Of a DNA stretch of 64,000 bases, positions 1-13,267 are shown piece after piece. Origin of the DNA: Paraspadella gotoi (Eukaryota; Chaetognatha); assembly GCA_051294375.1 (NCBI GenBank), contig CM119266.1:6899431-6963430 (forward strand), in the 5' to 3' direction. Each line of letters begins with the position of its first letter. Positions within the stretch are counted from its first letter, which is position 1. A program made the translations under genes and the position numbers. A model generated the notes under the pieces. It was not told where the DNA came from, made no database searches, and saw nothing but the letters and a program-made list of their open reading frames with translations.

Positions 1-41
1 CCTTCAACGCGCAAACCGGAATTTCTATTCCCCGCCTCTAG

Positions 42-3000
42 ACGGAACAGACCTGCATCCCTGAGGAGGACGAAAAAGAAATGGTTGTGGCTACGATTTG
101 CGCCAAAGACAAAGACAAAGACCCACACGCTGGACCTTTCAAGATCCAGTTCCCGGAAGACGATCCCAATCCTTACTTCACGCTCGCTTGGGACGAAGGT
201 GAGATCTTCAGAGTTCACTAAGTATGGCGTCTCAGCTGTGAATAACATATTTTTAATTTAAAACTTTTAAACTTAATAATTTACTTTTTATAAGTTTAAA
301 AGTCATATAGCATAGCGTTCCGCAAATTGGCGAATAGTGGTCTGCTGCCCGTGGTTAATTTTCTATTTTGTTTGTTTGAATCGGGCTTGATATTGAAATT
401 TGGGTAGAGTACAATTTATATTAATCTGTTCTACCCGCGTTTGAATTTTGCTTTTCGGTTTTAGATGGCGGTAAGTCTATCCTCGGTTGGTTTTATTTTT
501 CTGGTTTTTGCTTTCAAAAACATTTTTAAACTTTTCAGACGTAAAATGAGCCTTAAATGACTTAGTTAGGTTTTTTGTGATGGTTTTCTCCCCCATTTCT
601 TATCCTTGTCTTAACATTGACTGTATTTTTTCTTCCTTCATAAACTTGTCGTAGTCACTCTTGATGTAAATTTTTCCAAATATTTTTTTGTCCCTTTGAA
701 TTTGCTAGTTTTTTTTTTTTATTACTTTTGAATATTTTTTTGTGTTTATCTTTTTAAATTTGTAAAATTTTGATATTGATATCTGCTAAGATATTGCATT
801 CAATAACTTCAGTTACCATTCAATAACAGAATTCAATTTAACAGAATCTTGCTTGCTATGCAACTAAGCTCTCGTTTACTTCATTTTTTTTAAAGCCGAC
901 TAAAACAGCCTCATCAGAAAATAATCCGTTTACAGAATGTTCAACTTGCCTTATTTTTTTGTTTTGTAACAGTTAACTCGGCGTTGCTTCCTTGTCTTGT
1001 TCTAATTCTCGTTATCTTCATTTGAGGTCACGTGAGCTCATTTGAAAGAATGGCGGTGCTGAATGCTATCACTATAAAATATTTCATCGTTTGTTAATTT
1101 ATCTATCATTTTCTCTACCCACCCCCCGCCCCTTGGGACATTTCCCTCTTCCTCCCCTCCGTGACCCAGACGGCTGCGAAGACCGAACGGGCGCGGGCAT
1201 CGTCACCAAGAAAGCGGGCGTGAGCTTCGACTTCGAGCAGCAGCCCTTCATCGAGTTGCCCGTCGTTTTGTCGGACAGCGGGACGCCGGTTAAGTCGGCC
1301 ACCGCGACCGCTTCCATCTGCATCAAGGACGAAAACGACAATTGCATGTTCGACGGAAGCAAAGGTTAATGCTGCAAAATGAAAATTCCGTGATGCCGTG
1401 ATGCCGTGATGCTGTGATAAAAACGCTTAACATCTGGCGATAGTTTGCAAACTCTTAGTGCTTTATACTTTGCGCCTAACATGGAATGTTTAATCGTCAT
1501 TTGAATGGTTATTTTTTGTGATAAAATGAATTAATGTTTTCAAAAGCTGGATATATCGATTGGCTTTATATCATGATGATGGTGATTGTTGATATGTGTG
1601 AACTGTGAAGGGTATGAGTTTTTTGTGTGGCAGTCACTGTGTGAAGCAATGTAGTTTGTTAATCTCTTCGGGTTATTTAACCGAAATCGGAAACTTTTTT
1701 GTCTTTAAATTAGTAGCTAAATTGATTAAGCTTTCCGCTTGCTATACCCTATGCATCTTTAATACATAAATATATTTATAAAACCCCTTATTGGTGCGAG
1801 CATAATATGAACCTGTTCTGTTTAGTTAATCACCAAGCTTTCTTCCTTTGTACTCCACAATTGTGCAGGGGGTGACGACGGTAAGGAAAAATTCACCCAT
1901 TTTAAATTATCAAATAATTTTAAACTTGTTTAAATAAATTTAGAAATAAATGTTAGATTTCGAAAAGAACACTTTGCTTTTAGACACACTTTATATATAT
2001 GGAAGATAATCAAATCTCGTACTTTTTTTATAATAATTCTAATTTTTGAATGATAGAAGTAACTTTGTTTAAAAAAAAATAATAACAATAGTTGGGGAGT
2101 TGTATTCATCAAGTTTTTTTAGTGAATTTTTTATATTCTATTTCAAATTATATAATTCATATTTCATATTTCATTTTGTTATCTCAAAAGGCGAGATTTA
2201 CCTATCCTGGTTAAACTTTAGAAATTACAAGGTCGCAGGTTTTAAACAAAATAAAATATAATATTATTCAATGTAACGGAACTCTTCAAATTGTAATCTC
2301 GGCTTCTTTCATCTTTCTCAAATTTTAAATCTGGAAAGATTTTTCTTTTTTGCGGGAAAAATTATCGGGTCAATCTTTTTCCCCATGTCTCAACAACATA
2401 TTTTCCCCCCCTTTTATTTGACCACTTTATCCACCTCTCCAAAACGCCACCATCTCTATCCCACTCCTTCCCCGACACCACCACCCCCAACTGGGACGAC
2501 CGACTCCAACAATCCTCCAGGCATCACCGTCTACAACTACTGCGACAACCGACCCGACACCGTCATTGGCGACTTCTTCGTCGACGACAAAGACAGCGCC
2601 GATCGTCACATGAAGAATTTCGTACTCAACGATCTCGTCTTAGCCAGTCCTAAGGTCGAGGGAATCGCAGATTATTTCGAGTAAGTGCTTCAAGTCAATA
2701 ATTACTGTTAATGTAATATAGGCAATTTATATGTGTATACAACTTTTATTCTTATTGATGTTCATTTAATGTAACGGATGATTTCGTAACGTGACTTTAG
2801 ATAAAATAAAATCCCCTAATCTCATTTACATATTGTAGTACTAAACTAATCCTTATATATTGATATATTGATATTAGTTTCGGTTTTCTTAAATTTAATT
2901 GATTTACTTTCCTTTGAACTAATCTTTCTCTCCAAGAAATATTTTATTTTTACATCATGTTACAATTGTTATATGCTCTTCCATCTCCTTTCCCCTCTAA

Positions 3001-3261
3001 TCCAAACCAGAATGGACGAATTCGGCGTCGTCACCATGAAATCGGGTCTGCCCGACGGCGAGTACCGACTGTCGGCCACGGTGACCGACAAGATTCCCAA
3101 CCCCAAGTGCAAAGTCTCCAAGGCGACGGCTTGGCTTAAAGTCAAAGTAAGTGTTGTTGTACATACAATATTTTTAAATTAACTGCTCAATACTGTTATT
3201 CTTTAATTGTGATTATCTACTACATTATCTTCCAAGACTTCGACTTAATTATCTCTCTCCT

Positions 3262-3308
<47 letters not shown>

Positions 3309-4744
3309 ACCTTCAACCACGATCGCTACGTCTTAAAAACACTCCCATATTTTTCCAATATCCATTCCTCTCCCATTGCCTCCCGCCAATCCAGTTACGG
3401 TCCATCTGCAGTGGCGAGATTCGCTACACCGTCTGCGTTTGTCTCGACAAATGCAACGAAGAGGAAATGCTGGACATCAGATACGCGCCTGGCGGAAGCA
3501 GCAAGATCAATCGGTTCAAGAATGTCATCTCTGACACGATGGGTAAGTTGAGGTTCATGTTCCGAGGTGAATTATGACAATCCTAATATTTCATTATCAT
3601 AATTATAATTTTACCTCAGTATTAAACTATTGGTAGTGGGATGGGATTGCCAATATTTCTATTCAAACGTACAAAACATTTTTTCAAGGCAATCCCGAGT
3701 GACAATAATACAAAGATTAAATCCCACTAAGAATTGTTTGATTCTGATTGATCGCCTGTGCATGTGATGTCTTTTCATTTTTCAACAACTAAGAGTTTTT
3801 GGATTTTTTTTTTATTCAGGTCTTCCTTCCGTCAGTGAGTGACTTTGGATGTATAAATATTTTTTTATTTAGTTTTTCTTGATTATTTTTTTAGATTAAA
3901 GAAGGCAGAGAAATTATTTTATACATTTTATTAATTATACATCAAGACGTATGGAGATTACAAGGGAAAATCAAAAAGGCGGTTTGGTAGAAGTACAGAT
4001 TAATGATTATCAGACATAGTGATTGGGTGAATGTAAAATGTTTAAAAAAGTAATATTGTTAAAACAGAAATGTTCCAAAAAAATCAAAAAGGAATTGCTA
4101 AGAAATCCTTCGGCGAGTTGTAAACGGAGATAGCAAATAGGCTTAAATATCTCAATTTTTCATTACATTAATTTTAATTAGACTTTTAAATACTTTTAAA
4201 TTGTTAGTTAGGCTCAAAGTACATTCTTTTTTCAAAATAACGTTTCTAGTTTTTAGTATAATTCAATAATTATAAATTTTTAAAATTTATTCCCTTAAGG
4301 AATATCATTCTAGTCATTTAGGTTAAAACATAAGACATAATTCTTTCTCCCATCCCTCAACCCTTTTTCACCCACCCTGACCCCCCCCCTCAAAAAAACC
4401 CCCTCATCGCCCCTGAATCCCCACTCCTCATCCCCCCAACACACAAACCCCCCTCCCTCCGCACACAGGCGCACCAGAGAGTCTCATCGAGATTCTCAAC
4501 TTGAAAAATACAGGAAAAGATGGAAAGAAAAGAGTCCAAGTTTGTTTCTTCATCCACAAGGGGGCGAATCCGCTCGACGGGTTCTATCGGCCTGAGGATA
4601 TCAAAGCCGTCCTTAACAAACACTTCGATCAGGTCCCGATTCTGTCTCGGTCTCTGTCATTTTTCTTCTCATTATATTATTTTTATTTTTTATTCTCTCT
4701 TTAAGTAACTCAAGGATTTCTCTTTCAAAGCCGCTTCTCTCTCT

Positions 4745-4802
<58 letters not shown>

Positions 4803-6977
4803 ACTCACTCACTCACTTCACTCACTCACTCTCTCTCCTTCTATCTCATGCACTCCCTCTCTATCCCTCCAGATCGAAAAAGAAGTAAAGTGCGACGTGT
4901 GCGGCATTCCCACAAACCCTTGCCTCGATGATGTCTGCAACGAAGTCGGTTGCTTGACCAACATGGTGTCCAGCGAAAAACCCTATGTGGTCAACACGAA
5001 CATGACGGCGCTGAGCGGCATCACGAGTAAGACTATGGTGTTTACTAAACAGTATACTACATAAATATAAAAGAGCTCATCTTGAAATTAATGTTAATGC
5101 CAAAATTGTTTTCTATTTCTTTGACTTGCTCTCTTATTGTGCTTCTTATCTCTACCCCATAACTTCCTCCTCTTTCATCCTCTTTCCTTCTTCCTCCTTT
5201 CTTTTCCTCTTCCCTCTTCCCCTTCCCACTTAATAATCCTCTACTATTCTTCTCTTTTCCTCTCCTTTTTCCTCTTCCTCCCACTTCCTCTTCCCACTTA
5301 ATAATCCTCTATCATTCCTCTTTTTTCCTCTTCTTTTCTATCTTCCTAATCCTCTTCCTCTTCCCTCTTCCACACCCGCAGTGGACGTCTCCCACGAGTG
5401 CAAATGCAAAACTGCGCCAAAATCTACTTCTTGCAAAGAAAATCCTTGTCTCAATGGAGGAACTTGTACGGATGGAAAACTCGGATCAAATCGGTGAGAA
5501 CAAGAGTTGGGTATTGTTGTTGTTGATTCTTGTTATGTTTGTTTCGCTTGGATAACATCTTTGTTATTGTTTTTGCATTGACCTTTAATTCTTTTTTTTT
5601 TATGAGCGTTTCATTTAAGTAAGTAAAAAATCCTTCCAGAATCTTCTTCCTCTTCCGGAATCCTTTTCCTTTATTCTCTTCTCTGTTTCCGGTTGTTTTT
5701 TTTTCATCTGTGATGATGCTATCTAAACTGACCTTTTCTTTATAACTTACCCTACCCTTTTGCTACCTCCCAACGCAGATGCAAATGCCCACCCGGATTC
5801 AACGGCCCCCGTTGCCAAGCGACCCTGGTCTCCTTCAACGGTCGCGGCTACACCATGTTAGAGACGATCGGACAATGCGCGGAAACGAGGATCGAACTCG
5901 ATATCATGACGAAGCAATCCAACGGAGTCGTCTTCTACAACGGAGCCATGAAGGAGGAGGATATGGAGAAGGTGAGGTTTGGGGGGGGGAGAAGGGGGGG
6001 GAGGAGATGAGGAAGAGGAAAAGAGATGAAAGGAAAAGGGAGTGAAATGAGGAATGATAGAAGTGAGACTGAAGACAAGAGATATGAAATATGATTGAAG
6101 ATGTACAAGGGTAGAACAAAATAGCTGTAAAAGCGAAAGAACAAGTTAATGCATTTTCTGAAATTTCAAAAAAGAGAACTTTGCTATGGCGATATCAAAT
6201 TCCGAGTAAGACGTAATAGCAAGAAAAAAACAATTTTTACAACCAAAATGAAAAAAGAAAAACAAATAAAATACAAAAAAAACATTATAACCGTTGTAAT
6301 GGTCGAAAAGAACTTTATAACGACGACAACAACCGAAATAACAACCTAAACTATTTTGACGACGACAACCATTGTAATGACCGCAAGGACCATTAATTAT
6401 AACGACCACAACATCCATTATCGCGACCACAACAACTCTTATATTGACCACAACATCCACCCTTTTCGTCCACAGAATCCCTTTATCTTCATGGAATTGA
6501 AGGCGGGAGTTCCCCACATCGAAATCGCCTTCGGGAGGCAGGCGTTGCGAATGGACGGCACAACCAGAATCAATGATGGCAAATGGCATCACCTCGATCT
6601 GCATCTTAGTGGCAAAGTGAGATATGAGATGCATCTTACTGGCAGGATTTGGTGACGGGTGGCATTTTCAAAACGCCTCAAAGAGTATTGCCTATTTTTG
6701 ACAGAAATGAATCAATATCATTTGCCCCTCTCATCATTTTATCCCCTTTTCCCTCACTTACAGGACGTGACTCTGACAACGGATCATTGTCGAACGGCCA
6801 TGATCGATGAGGGGGTCGGCGGTGACGCAGAGACGAAATCCAATCGAACCACTTGCGAGAGCACAGGTTAGAGTCACTGTGAAGAGTGAGATGTGCAGAG
6901 AGTGAATAGTGTGAGAGATTTTAATATTACAATTTAAAAGGAAAAACATTAATTTGAGTCAAGTCAAGAAGAGAATG

Positions 6978-7027
<50 letters not shown>

Positions 7028-7474
7028 CAAAGAAAAGCAAAAATTGTTTTCAAGGCCTCGTCATATAAAATAGAGCCCGGCTATATTGGTTAGCTTCTTT
7101 ACTGATTAAATATTTTTATTTTCCCCTTTTTAAGAAAAATCGATTTTGTTCATTTGTTAAATATGTTATTAAAATTTTACCTTTTAAATCCCAGGAACGA
7201 TCCCCGGAGACAAACTTTTCCTTAAACTCAATACTCCGCTAATGTTGGGCGGCGTTATGTCGGCCAAGGACGGACTTCCTTTCAAGCGATTCTCAAGTAA
7301 GTTTTTAGCATAAAGGTTACGAACTGTTGTCTAATCTTCTTTTATTATATAATTTCCAATAAATCTTCTCTCTTTAGGAATCAACGCTTGTATGAAAAAA
7401 CTCAAAGTCAACGGGGAAATTTACGACCTCGCGTTGCAAAAGCCTTCGTTCGCCAATGCTGAGAACGGATGTTC

Positions 7475-7525
<51 letters not shown>

Positions 7526-7680
7526 CTTCCCCCTCTTGCTATCCGTCTCACTCTCTCATCTCCTTCTCCATCTTACTTTCCGACTTCAGGTTAACTGCGA
7601 CTTTCCTCCGATCTGCAAAGGAGTTTGTCAGGCTGACCTCACCACAGGAAGGAAAGGATCGGGATGGGTCTGCGAGGACG
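42..7680 (+). CDS. CadN-like: CadN-like type III classic cadherin, extracellular part (partial, continues upstream and downstream)
   Basis: Calcium-dependent homophilic adhesion receptor of the cell surface. Exons by GT/AG and phase: 42-198, 1170-1364, 2521-2680, 3011-3146, 3395-3542, 4469-4632, 4873-5026, 5382-5493, 5779-5971, 6476-6616, 6764-6866, 7195-7296, 7378-7478, 7590-7680; every junction keeps frame. In order they encode a last full cadherin repeat with the calcium motif DENDN, a degenerate repeat (ITVYNY..PDTVIGD..V.D.D), the Cys-rich primitive classic cadherin domain ending PYVVNTNMTALSGITMDV, an EGF (CKENPCLNGGTC..RCKCPPGFNGPRC), a laminin-G domain (NGVVFYNG, INDGKWHHLDLHLSGK) and the first half of a second EGF (ICKGVCQ..GWVCEDG). 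PCCD-EGF-LamG-EGF-LamG-EGF is the known CadN architecture; shotgun-type cadherins have one LamG. The N-terminal repeats lie outside the window. Donors after 1364 (gttaat) and 4632 (gtcccg) are weak. Confidence 0.9.
3266..3304. repeat. (CT)n microsatellite upstream of a cadherin acceptor
   Basis: About 20 ct units before the exon at 3395. Similar tracts lie at 4737-4798, 6981-7022 (as GA), 7481-7520, 20671-20699, 28297-28342, 28672-28747, 38226-38470, 39640-39722 (as GA) and 60522-60582. Many sit in the polypyrimidine position of the next exon. Confidence 0.95.
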
Positions 7681-8036
7681 GTGAGTTTTGATGAAGATGA
7701 TGATGATGATGATGATGATCAATATGATATTAGTGACAATAATGTTGAAGTAAAATTGATTATCAATTAAGGAAAAATTATAACGTTAAACTTCTAGAGT
7801 TACTACATTACATTCTCTTAACATTAAATGAAACTACAGCAATATGCAAATGAGATTAAAGGACTCCATCATGGTAATTCTAATGATGATATAGTTGATG
7901 ATTAGTGACGATTTTAATGATGATAATAATGATGTCCATGATTTTAATGACTACAATGTTTTTGATAATCGAGAAACCAAAATCATTCGAGCAAAAAAAA
8001 ATTGTAATTATTTGAAAATGACATTTTTTTCGTCAG

Positions 8037-11000
8037 TTGGATCCAAATCTGGAGAAAATCAAGGAGGTAACGTATCTGTATACTGTAAGAGACAAGACGT
8101 ACAGGAAAGCCACCCGATATTCGCGCACTTACCTTTCGTCTCTGGTGTCAGAACTGTAACAATCGTCTGTAACAATCTTAACTAACTGGTGACAGCGATT
8201 TAAAACAAATAAAAATACACCAGAAAATGACAAAAATCAGCACCATATTAGAAAAAAAAATCGATTTTATGTTTAGTACAATTTTTCTTAAAACAAAAGA
8301 TAACGATTTCCGGAAATCAAATTTAGGCTGCCAAATAATTAAAAAATGAAGTTAATAATATTTTATGATTGATTTTTTCATTTCATTCATTTTTTATTGC
8401 ATAAATTTATTCACAACCCTCAGAAAATCGGAATCGGCCCAGAAATTACGGTCGAATGAGAGGTAAAAACGATTTTTTAAAAATATTTTTTTTGATAAGT
8501 TTTATTATCTTTTTCAATCATTTTTATTCATTTTTTTACGCAACTAATAAAGATACTCCCAATAAAGATCGTTTAAGACCCGATGGACGTAGCAAAGGTA
8601 CCTTTATAGCCTATAGTTTACAATCATTTACATATGACATGAAAATGATTTAAAATTATTTGAAATTATTAATTTTCTCTGTCCATTTTTTTGTCCTTCT
8701 CCTAAAGGGAAACCTAACAAATCTGACAAAGATAAACATAGTCACGGCGCCAGTAGCCCAGGTAGTCAATTAGACTTACTCAGTAATTATCAAACAGAAG
8801 AATGAATAGTATCAAAATATTGTAGCTTAGTTAATATCTTTTGAACTTTTTTCTTTTTAAAGAAACACCCCAAAAAGACAGATGGAAAAACGATGACGGT
8901 AGCCAAGGTACTTTTCAAAAAACTTTCAAAAGAATTTTTACTTGTTATTAAATTATTTTCAAAATCTTCATACAAATTTTTTCAAACCTTTTTTTTCTTT
9001 TTAAAGAAACACCCAAAAAAGAAAGTTGGAAAAACAATGACGGTAAGCCAAGGTACTCTTCAAAAACTCCTTAAAAAATGTCACTTGCCATAAATTTAAA
9101 CATAAGAATATTTTAATTATTTTAAATATAAATTTGTGACGAGTGAATATCTTTCTAACACTTTATTTTCTTTTAAAGAAACACCGCCAAAGACAGGATG
9201 GAACAAAGATGACGGTAGCCAAGGTACTCGTTAAAAACTTTATAGAAAATCCATACCTTGCACTATATATTTATTATTTTTTAAATTTATTCCAAGTTTT
9301 GCCAAATAAATCTTTTTAATTTTTTTTTTAATTTTCAAAGATAAGTCCAAAAAGGAAGATGGAAAAATGAAGGCGGTAGCCAAGGTACACTTCAAAAGGC
9401 TTCATAGAAAATATATAATTCGCAATTAATTTAAACATAAAAATATTTTTTATTCTTTTTTTGTCTTTGAATTTCCCTCTTGAAGGAAGACCTGATAATA
9501 CGAAATCTAGTAATAATGAGAGTAGCCAAGGTAGTTTTTTTTAACTTAAACTTCAGTAGATTAGTTGTTATATTTTTATATGACACAATGAAAATAACGT
9601 GGCCGAAACGGTTCGTGCTGATTTTGTCCTTTAAAATTGTTCTGAGCCAATTAATTGATCATTACTTTGGTAATATGTGCGATATACACTACTGGAATTA
9701 CTGTATCTGACCATACCCTTGACCATCAACAAAAAAGCTAACTAGATCAAATAGTAAAAAAGATGAAGCAATAGCTCGAAACGCTTAAAATTTAGACCAT
9801 TGCTTTTATAAATGCAAAAAAATATTAATATTATTAAAACAAAACTTAACGATAACCTAATAGTTAACCGAGACCAAGATGAATATTTTTTACCCATCAT
9901 TCCTCAATTTATATGAATCATTTGTTTGTAATTAGTCAATTAATCTAATAACAATATGACAAATTCATTTTCAATTTTCTTTTATGAATGGAAGTTTTCT
10001 CTGCTTACTCCCTTGTGTCTATTATTTAATATTTTAAAGTATTTTCAAAAACCTTATATAATACATATTTTTCACTTTTTTCAATTCTTTCAACAAAACA
10101 ACATCATAAAAACATTTAAATTAATTAAAAAATGATTGAATGATTTTGGAAAAAAATATTTTGAAACTTGAGAATATGGATTATGAGTCAGGAAAAAATT
10201 TGCAATTTCTACAAAAATCAGCCTCTACCTTTGATTTTTCTAGAGCTGATTTTTTTATTTTTTTGATATTTTGATTTCTATGCAAAACCATTATTCTCAA
10301 TGAGCATAGGTCGGGACGAATTTTTTCCCAACAATTTGAAAAAATTTCAACTTTTCTAATTAGGCTTTTTGGGGAAATAAATAAATAAATTATTATACGA
10401 TGGTACATCGAAAGTGATATATCTCTAAATGACAAAAAATTTTCTTCAAGTTTTATTTGAAATTTAAGTATTGTACCAATAGAAATAAGTGAGATACTCC
10501 CGCTTGCCCAAATTTTTATTTAACAAGATTTGTACTGCTAATTTAAAAAAAGTATTTTTTAAATTAACTTTTGAAAGAAAAGAGGTAGCAAGGTGGATGT
10601 GGTATCAATTAAAGCCCTAATCATGGACACCTTTCTAAAAGAGTTTTATAAATTAAATCATAAATCTTTACACAGCTTTTGTTAAATCAGAGTTAAAAGT
10701 ATAACAGTTTTTTGCTTTAAAATTTCAATGAAGGCATATGAAATTTTTTCTTTTCTTGTATAATTTGAAAAAGGAAAAACTGAATTACATTTTGTTTATT
10801 ATTAAATTTTTTTATTCCATAAATTGCTTATATTTTTCAGTTAAAGTAAAAAACAAGCAAAAATTTATGTTATAGCTTGATAAAATGTATTTTTAAATAT
10901 TAAAAATAATAATACAAAAATGTTTTCAGCTTGATAAACAGCTGGACATCTACTTCTTGTCTGTGAAAAAAAATCGTCATTTTTCATATCTTAACTGCAA

Positions 11001-12982
11001 ACTAAAAGCTTGACACACTGCTTGTTTATCATAATAAGTTGTAAAAATTATATAGCTGGTAACATATTTGACAAAGCAAAACATTATGAGTTAAATTGTA
11101 TTGATAATTTTTTTTTAATATAGCAAGGAATTTAATTCTATTATTTATCATCCATTTTAATTAAGAAAAATATTTCTCGTAATAGCCCATTGGAAAGGGT
11201 TCATTGACTGACTTAATGATGAAATTTTTAGATTTCTTACTGCCCCCATTTCACAAATATAAAAGGTCATGGTTATCAGGTCAATAAGTCAATTATCTGT
11301 ACCCTTTCTGCAACCTGCATTCCAAATTTTTTTTTCCCTTTCAATGTATTAAATAAAAAAAATTATTTGAGAGAACAATCGCGTGGAGAATGCCATTGTA
11401 GCCTTAGTTACCCCTTCCCGATCGAATTTTTAAATGAGGTTTTTTTCGCTCTATTTGAGACATAACACTACTATTGGACTATTATTTTTTTTTTCTATTA
11501 CAATCTATGAATAAATATGAATAAGTAACTTTTTAAAAAAATTATCATCTTTCACCCTATATTCAGTCATATCTAAAAAACAAAAAAGATTTTGCATTGA
11601 TATTTTGGATATCACATATGAACTATAACGTTTAAAAAATAAAAAAAATATAATAATATTGAACAGTGATTTTTTTAGAGGAACTAGTAACTTCAGTGCC
11701 ATATTGTATTTGTCATATAGAAAAGCAAAAAAGACATTTTCTATCTCTTTCACGTTTGCTTTCCTACCACTAATAAAGAAAAACCACCTAAAGAAAAAAC
11801 TCCGAAAGACAGATGGAAGAACAGTGACAACGTAATTTCAGAAGCATTTTGAGCATTAAAATATATACTATAACCTATGACAAAATACCTGATAAAAAGA
11901 AATCAAGTAGTGACTTTAGTAGGCAAGGTAGTGTTTTTTGACATTGTGTTGGTAGTTCTTAAACCTCTTGGAAAAAATTAAAGATAGAATTTTAGTTGAT
12001 TTTTAATTTGTATTTTTGGTCGCTTAATTGAATTTTTTTTTTTTTACTGTCTTAGGTTCATCGTCTTTGTCTAATCCGAAAGGTACCTAATACCTATAAA
12101 AGTTGATAAATTTTAAATTTTTTTAGCATAAATTTCATAGATTCATCGCTAAGTCCTTATGAAGGTAAGGCAATGATATACACATGTGTGTAAAAGAAAT
12201 TTTAAACTTTGAACCCCTACTATCTCGCTTGTCTGTCGTCCTATGAAGTAAACTTGGATTTATTTCAAAGCCAAGTCAAAAATCTTTCATTTGATCCCAT
12301 GACGAGGTTTCTATGCCTAATATTATAAAAGCTATGCTAAAAATCAAGCAGTTTTTACGAGCTCATCCTTATCCTCGTCCTCTTTTCATAGAGGATAGAG
12401 CTACTCAGCCTAAAGCTACCCAAAAATATTATGAGGAAAATGGATCAAGGTGCTCGCCAGACTGCAACATCATTAAAAATGTCTGGTCAATGAGGGTCAT
12501 GAGGGAGATTTCGCAGTACAATAACACAAAATCTATGAAATAAACAGATCGTAAAGCGCGTTTGGCAGGAGCTGAACCCTTCCTATTTGCGCAGTCTCTA
12601 TGACTCTCTCTCTCCTTATCGTTAGAAGCAAATGGTAGTCTGACAAAGTATTATGTTACTGAATCCTAAAAAGTATTGGTTTCCTTCAAAAAGTTAAATA
12701 AAAGGCTTTTTTTGCACACATGTGCACTTAAGCTTATCTATTTATTTTAAATTCTTAAACTTTCTTATTCTATTTAGCGAAAATTTGAATTATCTACCAA
12801 AAATTCATATCATGTTAAAATATTTTAAATTTTTTTAGATTGCTCCTCATCTCTGCAAGGTAAAACCTTTTTTTACTTTAAAATATAGAATCAAGATTTA
12901 GATAACTCTTTGACATTCTCTCCTTTTAATCAAGGATTATCAAAGTTAGATGGCGAAGATTACTTTTATATTATCAATCAAG
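8037..12982 (+). CDS. CadN-like: Array of tiny phase-1 microexons encoding a repetitive hydrophilic linker inside the cadherin second EGF region
   Basis: Between the exon ending at 7680 (phase 1) and the one starting at 13268 (entered in phase 1) lie short AG..GT-bounded blocks that keep phase 1: 8037-8066, 8424-8462, 8553-8597, 8708-8761, 8863-8907, 9007-9042, 9179-9223, 9486-9530, 12056-12082, 12141-12164, 12839-12859, 12935-12982 (21-54 nt). A block at 9341-9384 is one base short in an A run, and 11779-11831 plus about 11889-11925 look degenerate. Five blocks are clear repeats, for example ETPQKDRWKNDDGSQG, ETPPKTGWNKDDGSQG and DTPNKDRLRPDGRSKG; later ones are Ser-rich (SSSLSNPKG, SSLSPYEG). 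The spliced insert would be about 150 residues, rich in K, D, S, G, N and P, with no fold I recognise. Seen: repeats, phase and splice sites. Inferred: tandem exon duplication, probably alternatively spliced. No transcript evidence is available here. Confidence 0.65.
9531..11778 (+). other. Long AT-rich intron without recognisable features
   Basis: This 2.2 kb stretch between microexon blocks is AT-rich. A faint sequence near 10580-10595 resembles the 3' part of a microexon unit (ggtagcaagg). I see no convincing ORF, RNA gene or element. Confidence 0.5.
12179..12727 (+). mobile_element. Decayed short Tc1/mariner-like element with terminal inverted repeats
   Basis: The ends form an inverted repeat: acacatgtgtgtaaaag at the left and a matching tttgcacacatgtgcac at the right. 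Inside, 12390-12540 reads as a transposase C-terminal remnant (KATQKYYEENG, then C-SPDCNIIKNVW, recalling the family's SPDLNPIENVW around the last catalytic acid). Positions 12543-12610 continue with a remnant reading RVWQELNPSYLRSLYDSL. At about 550 bp and with damaged frames it cannot be autonomous. A related copy lies near 56425-56545. It sits in the intron between the microexons ending at 12164 and starting at 12839. Confidence 0.6.
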
Positions 12983-13267
12983 GTAACTGTATTAATTCCA
13001 TTTTTAGTTTAGTTTTTATTTTATTAAAGTTTTTATTTATATAATTTAGCTTTTAAACTCTAGTCGCCTCAATTTAATTTCCGGAAATTTTTATTCATGA
13101 CGCCTGTGTCGTACCTCGTATAATATTTTTACAAATAATGAGGTGTTCGCAATCAGACTTAGCGTGGAGTCAGTCCCTTAAAGAAAAATGGAAACAAAAC
13201 TGATTTCTAAACAAAACAAAATAAAAAACCTTAACTTTTGTTGCTATTTTGTTTCTCGTGTCTTCAG

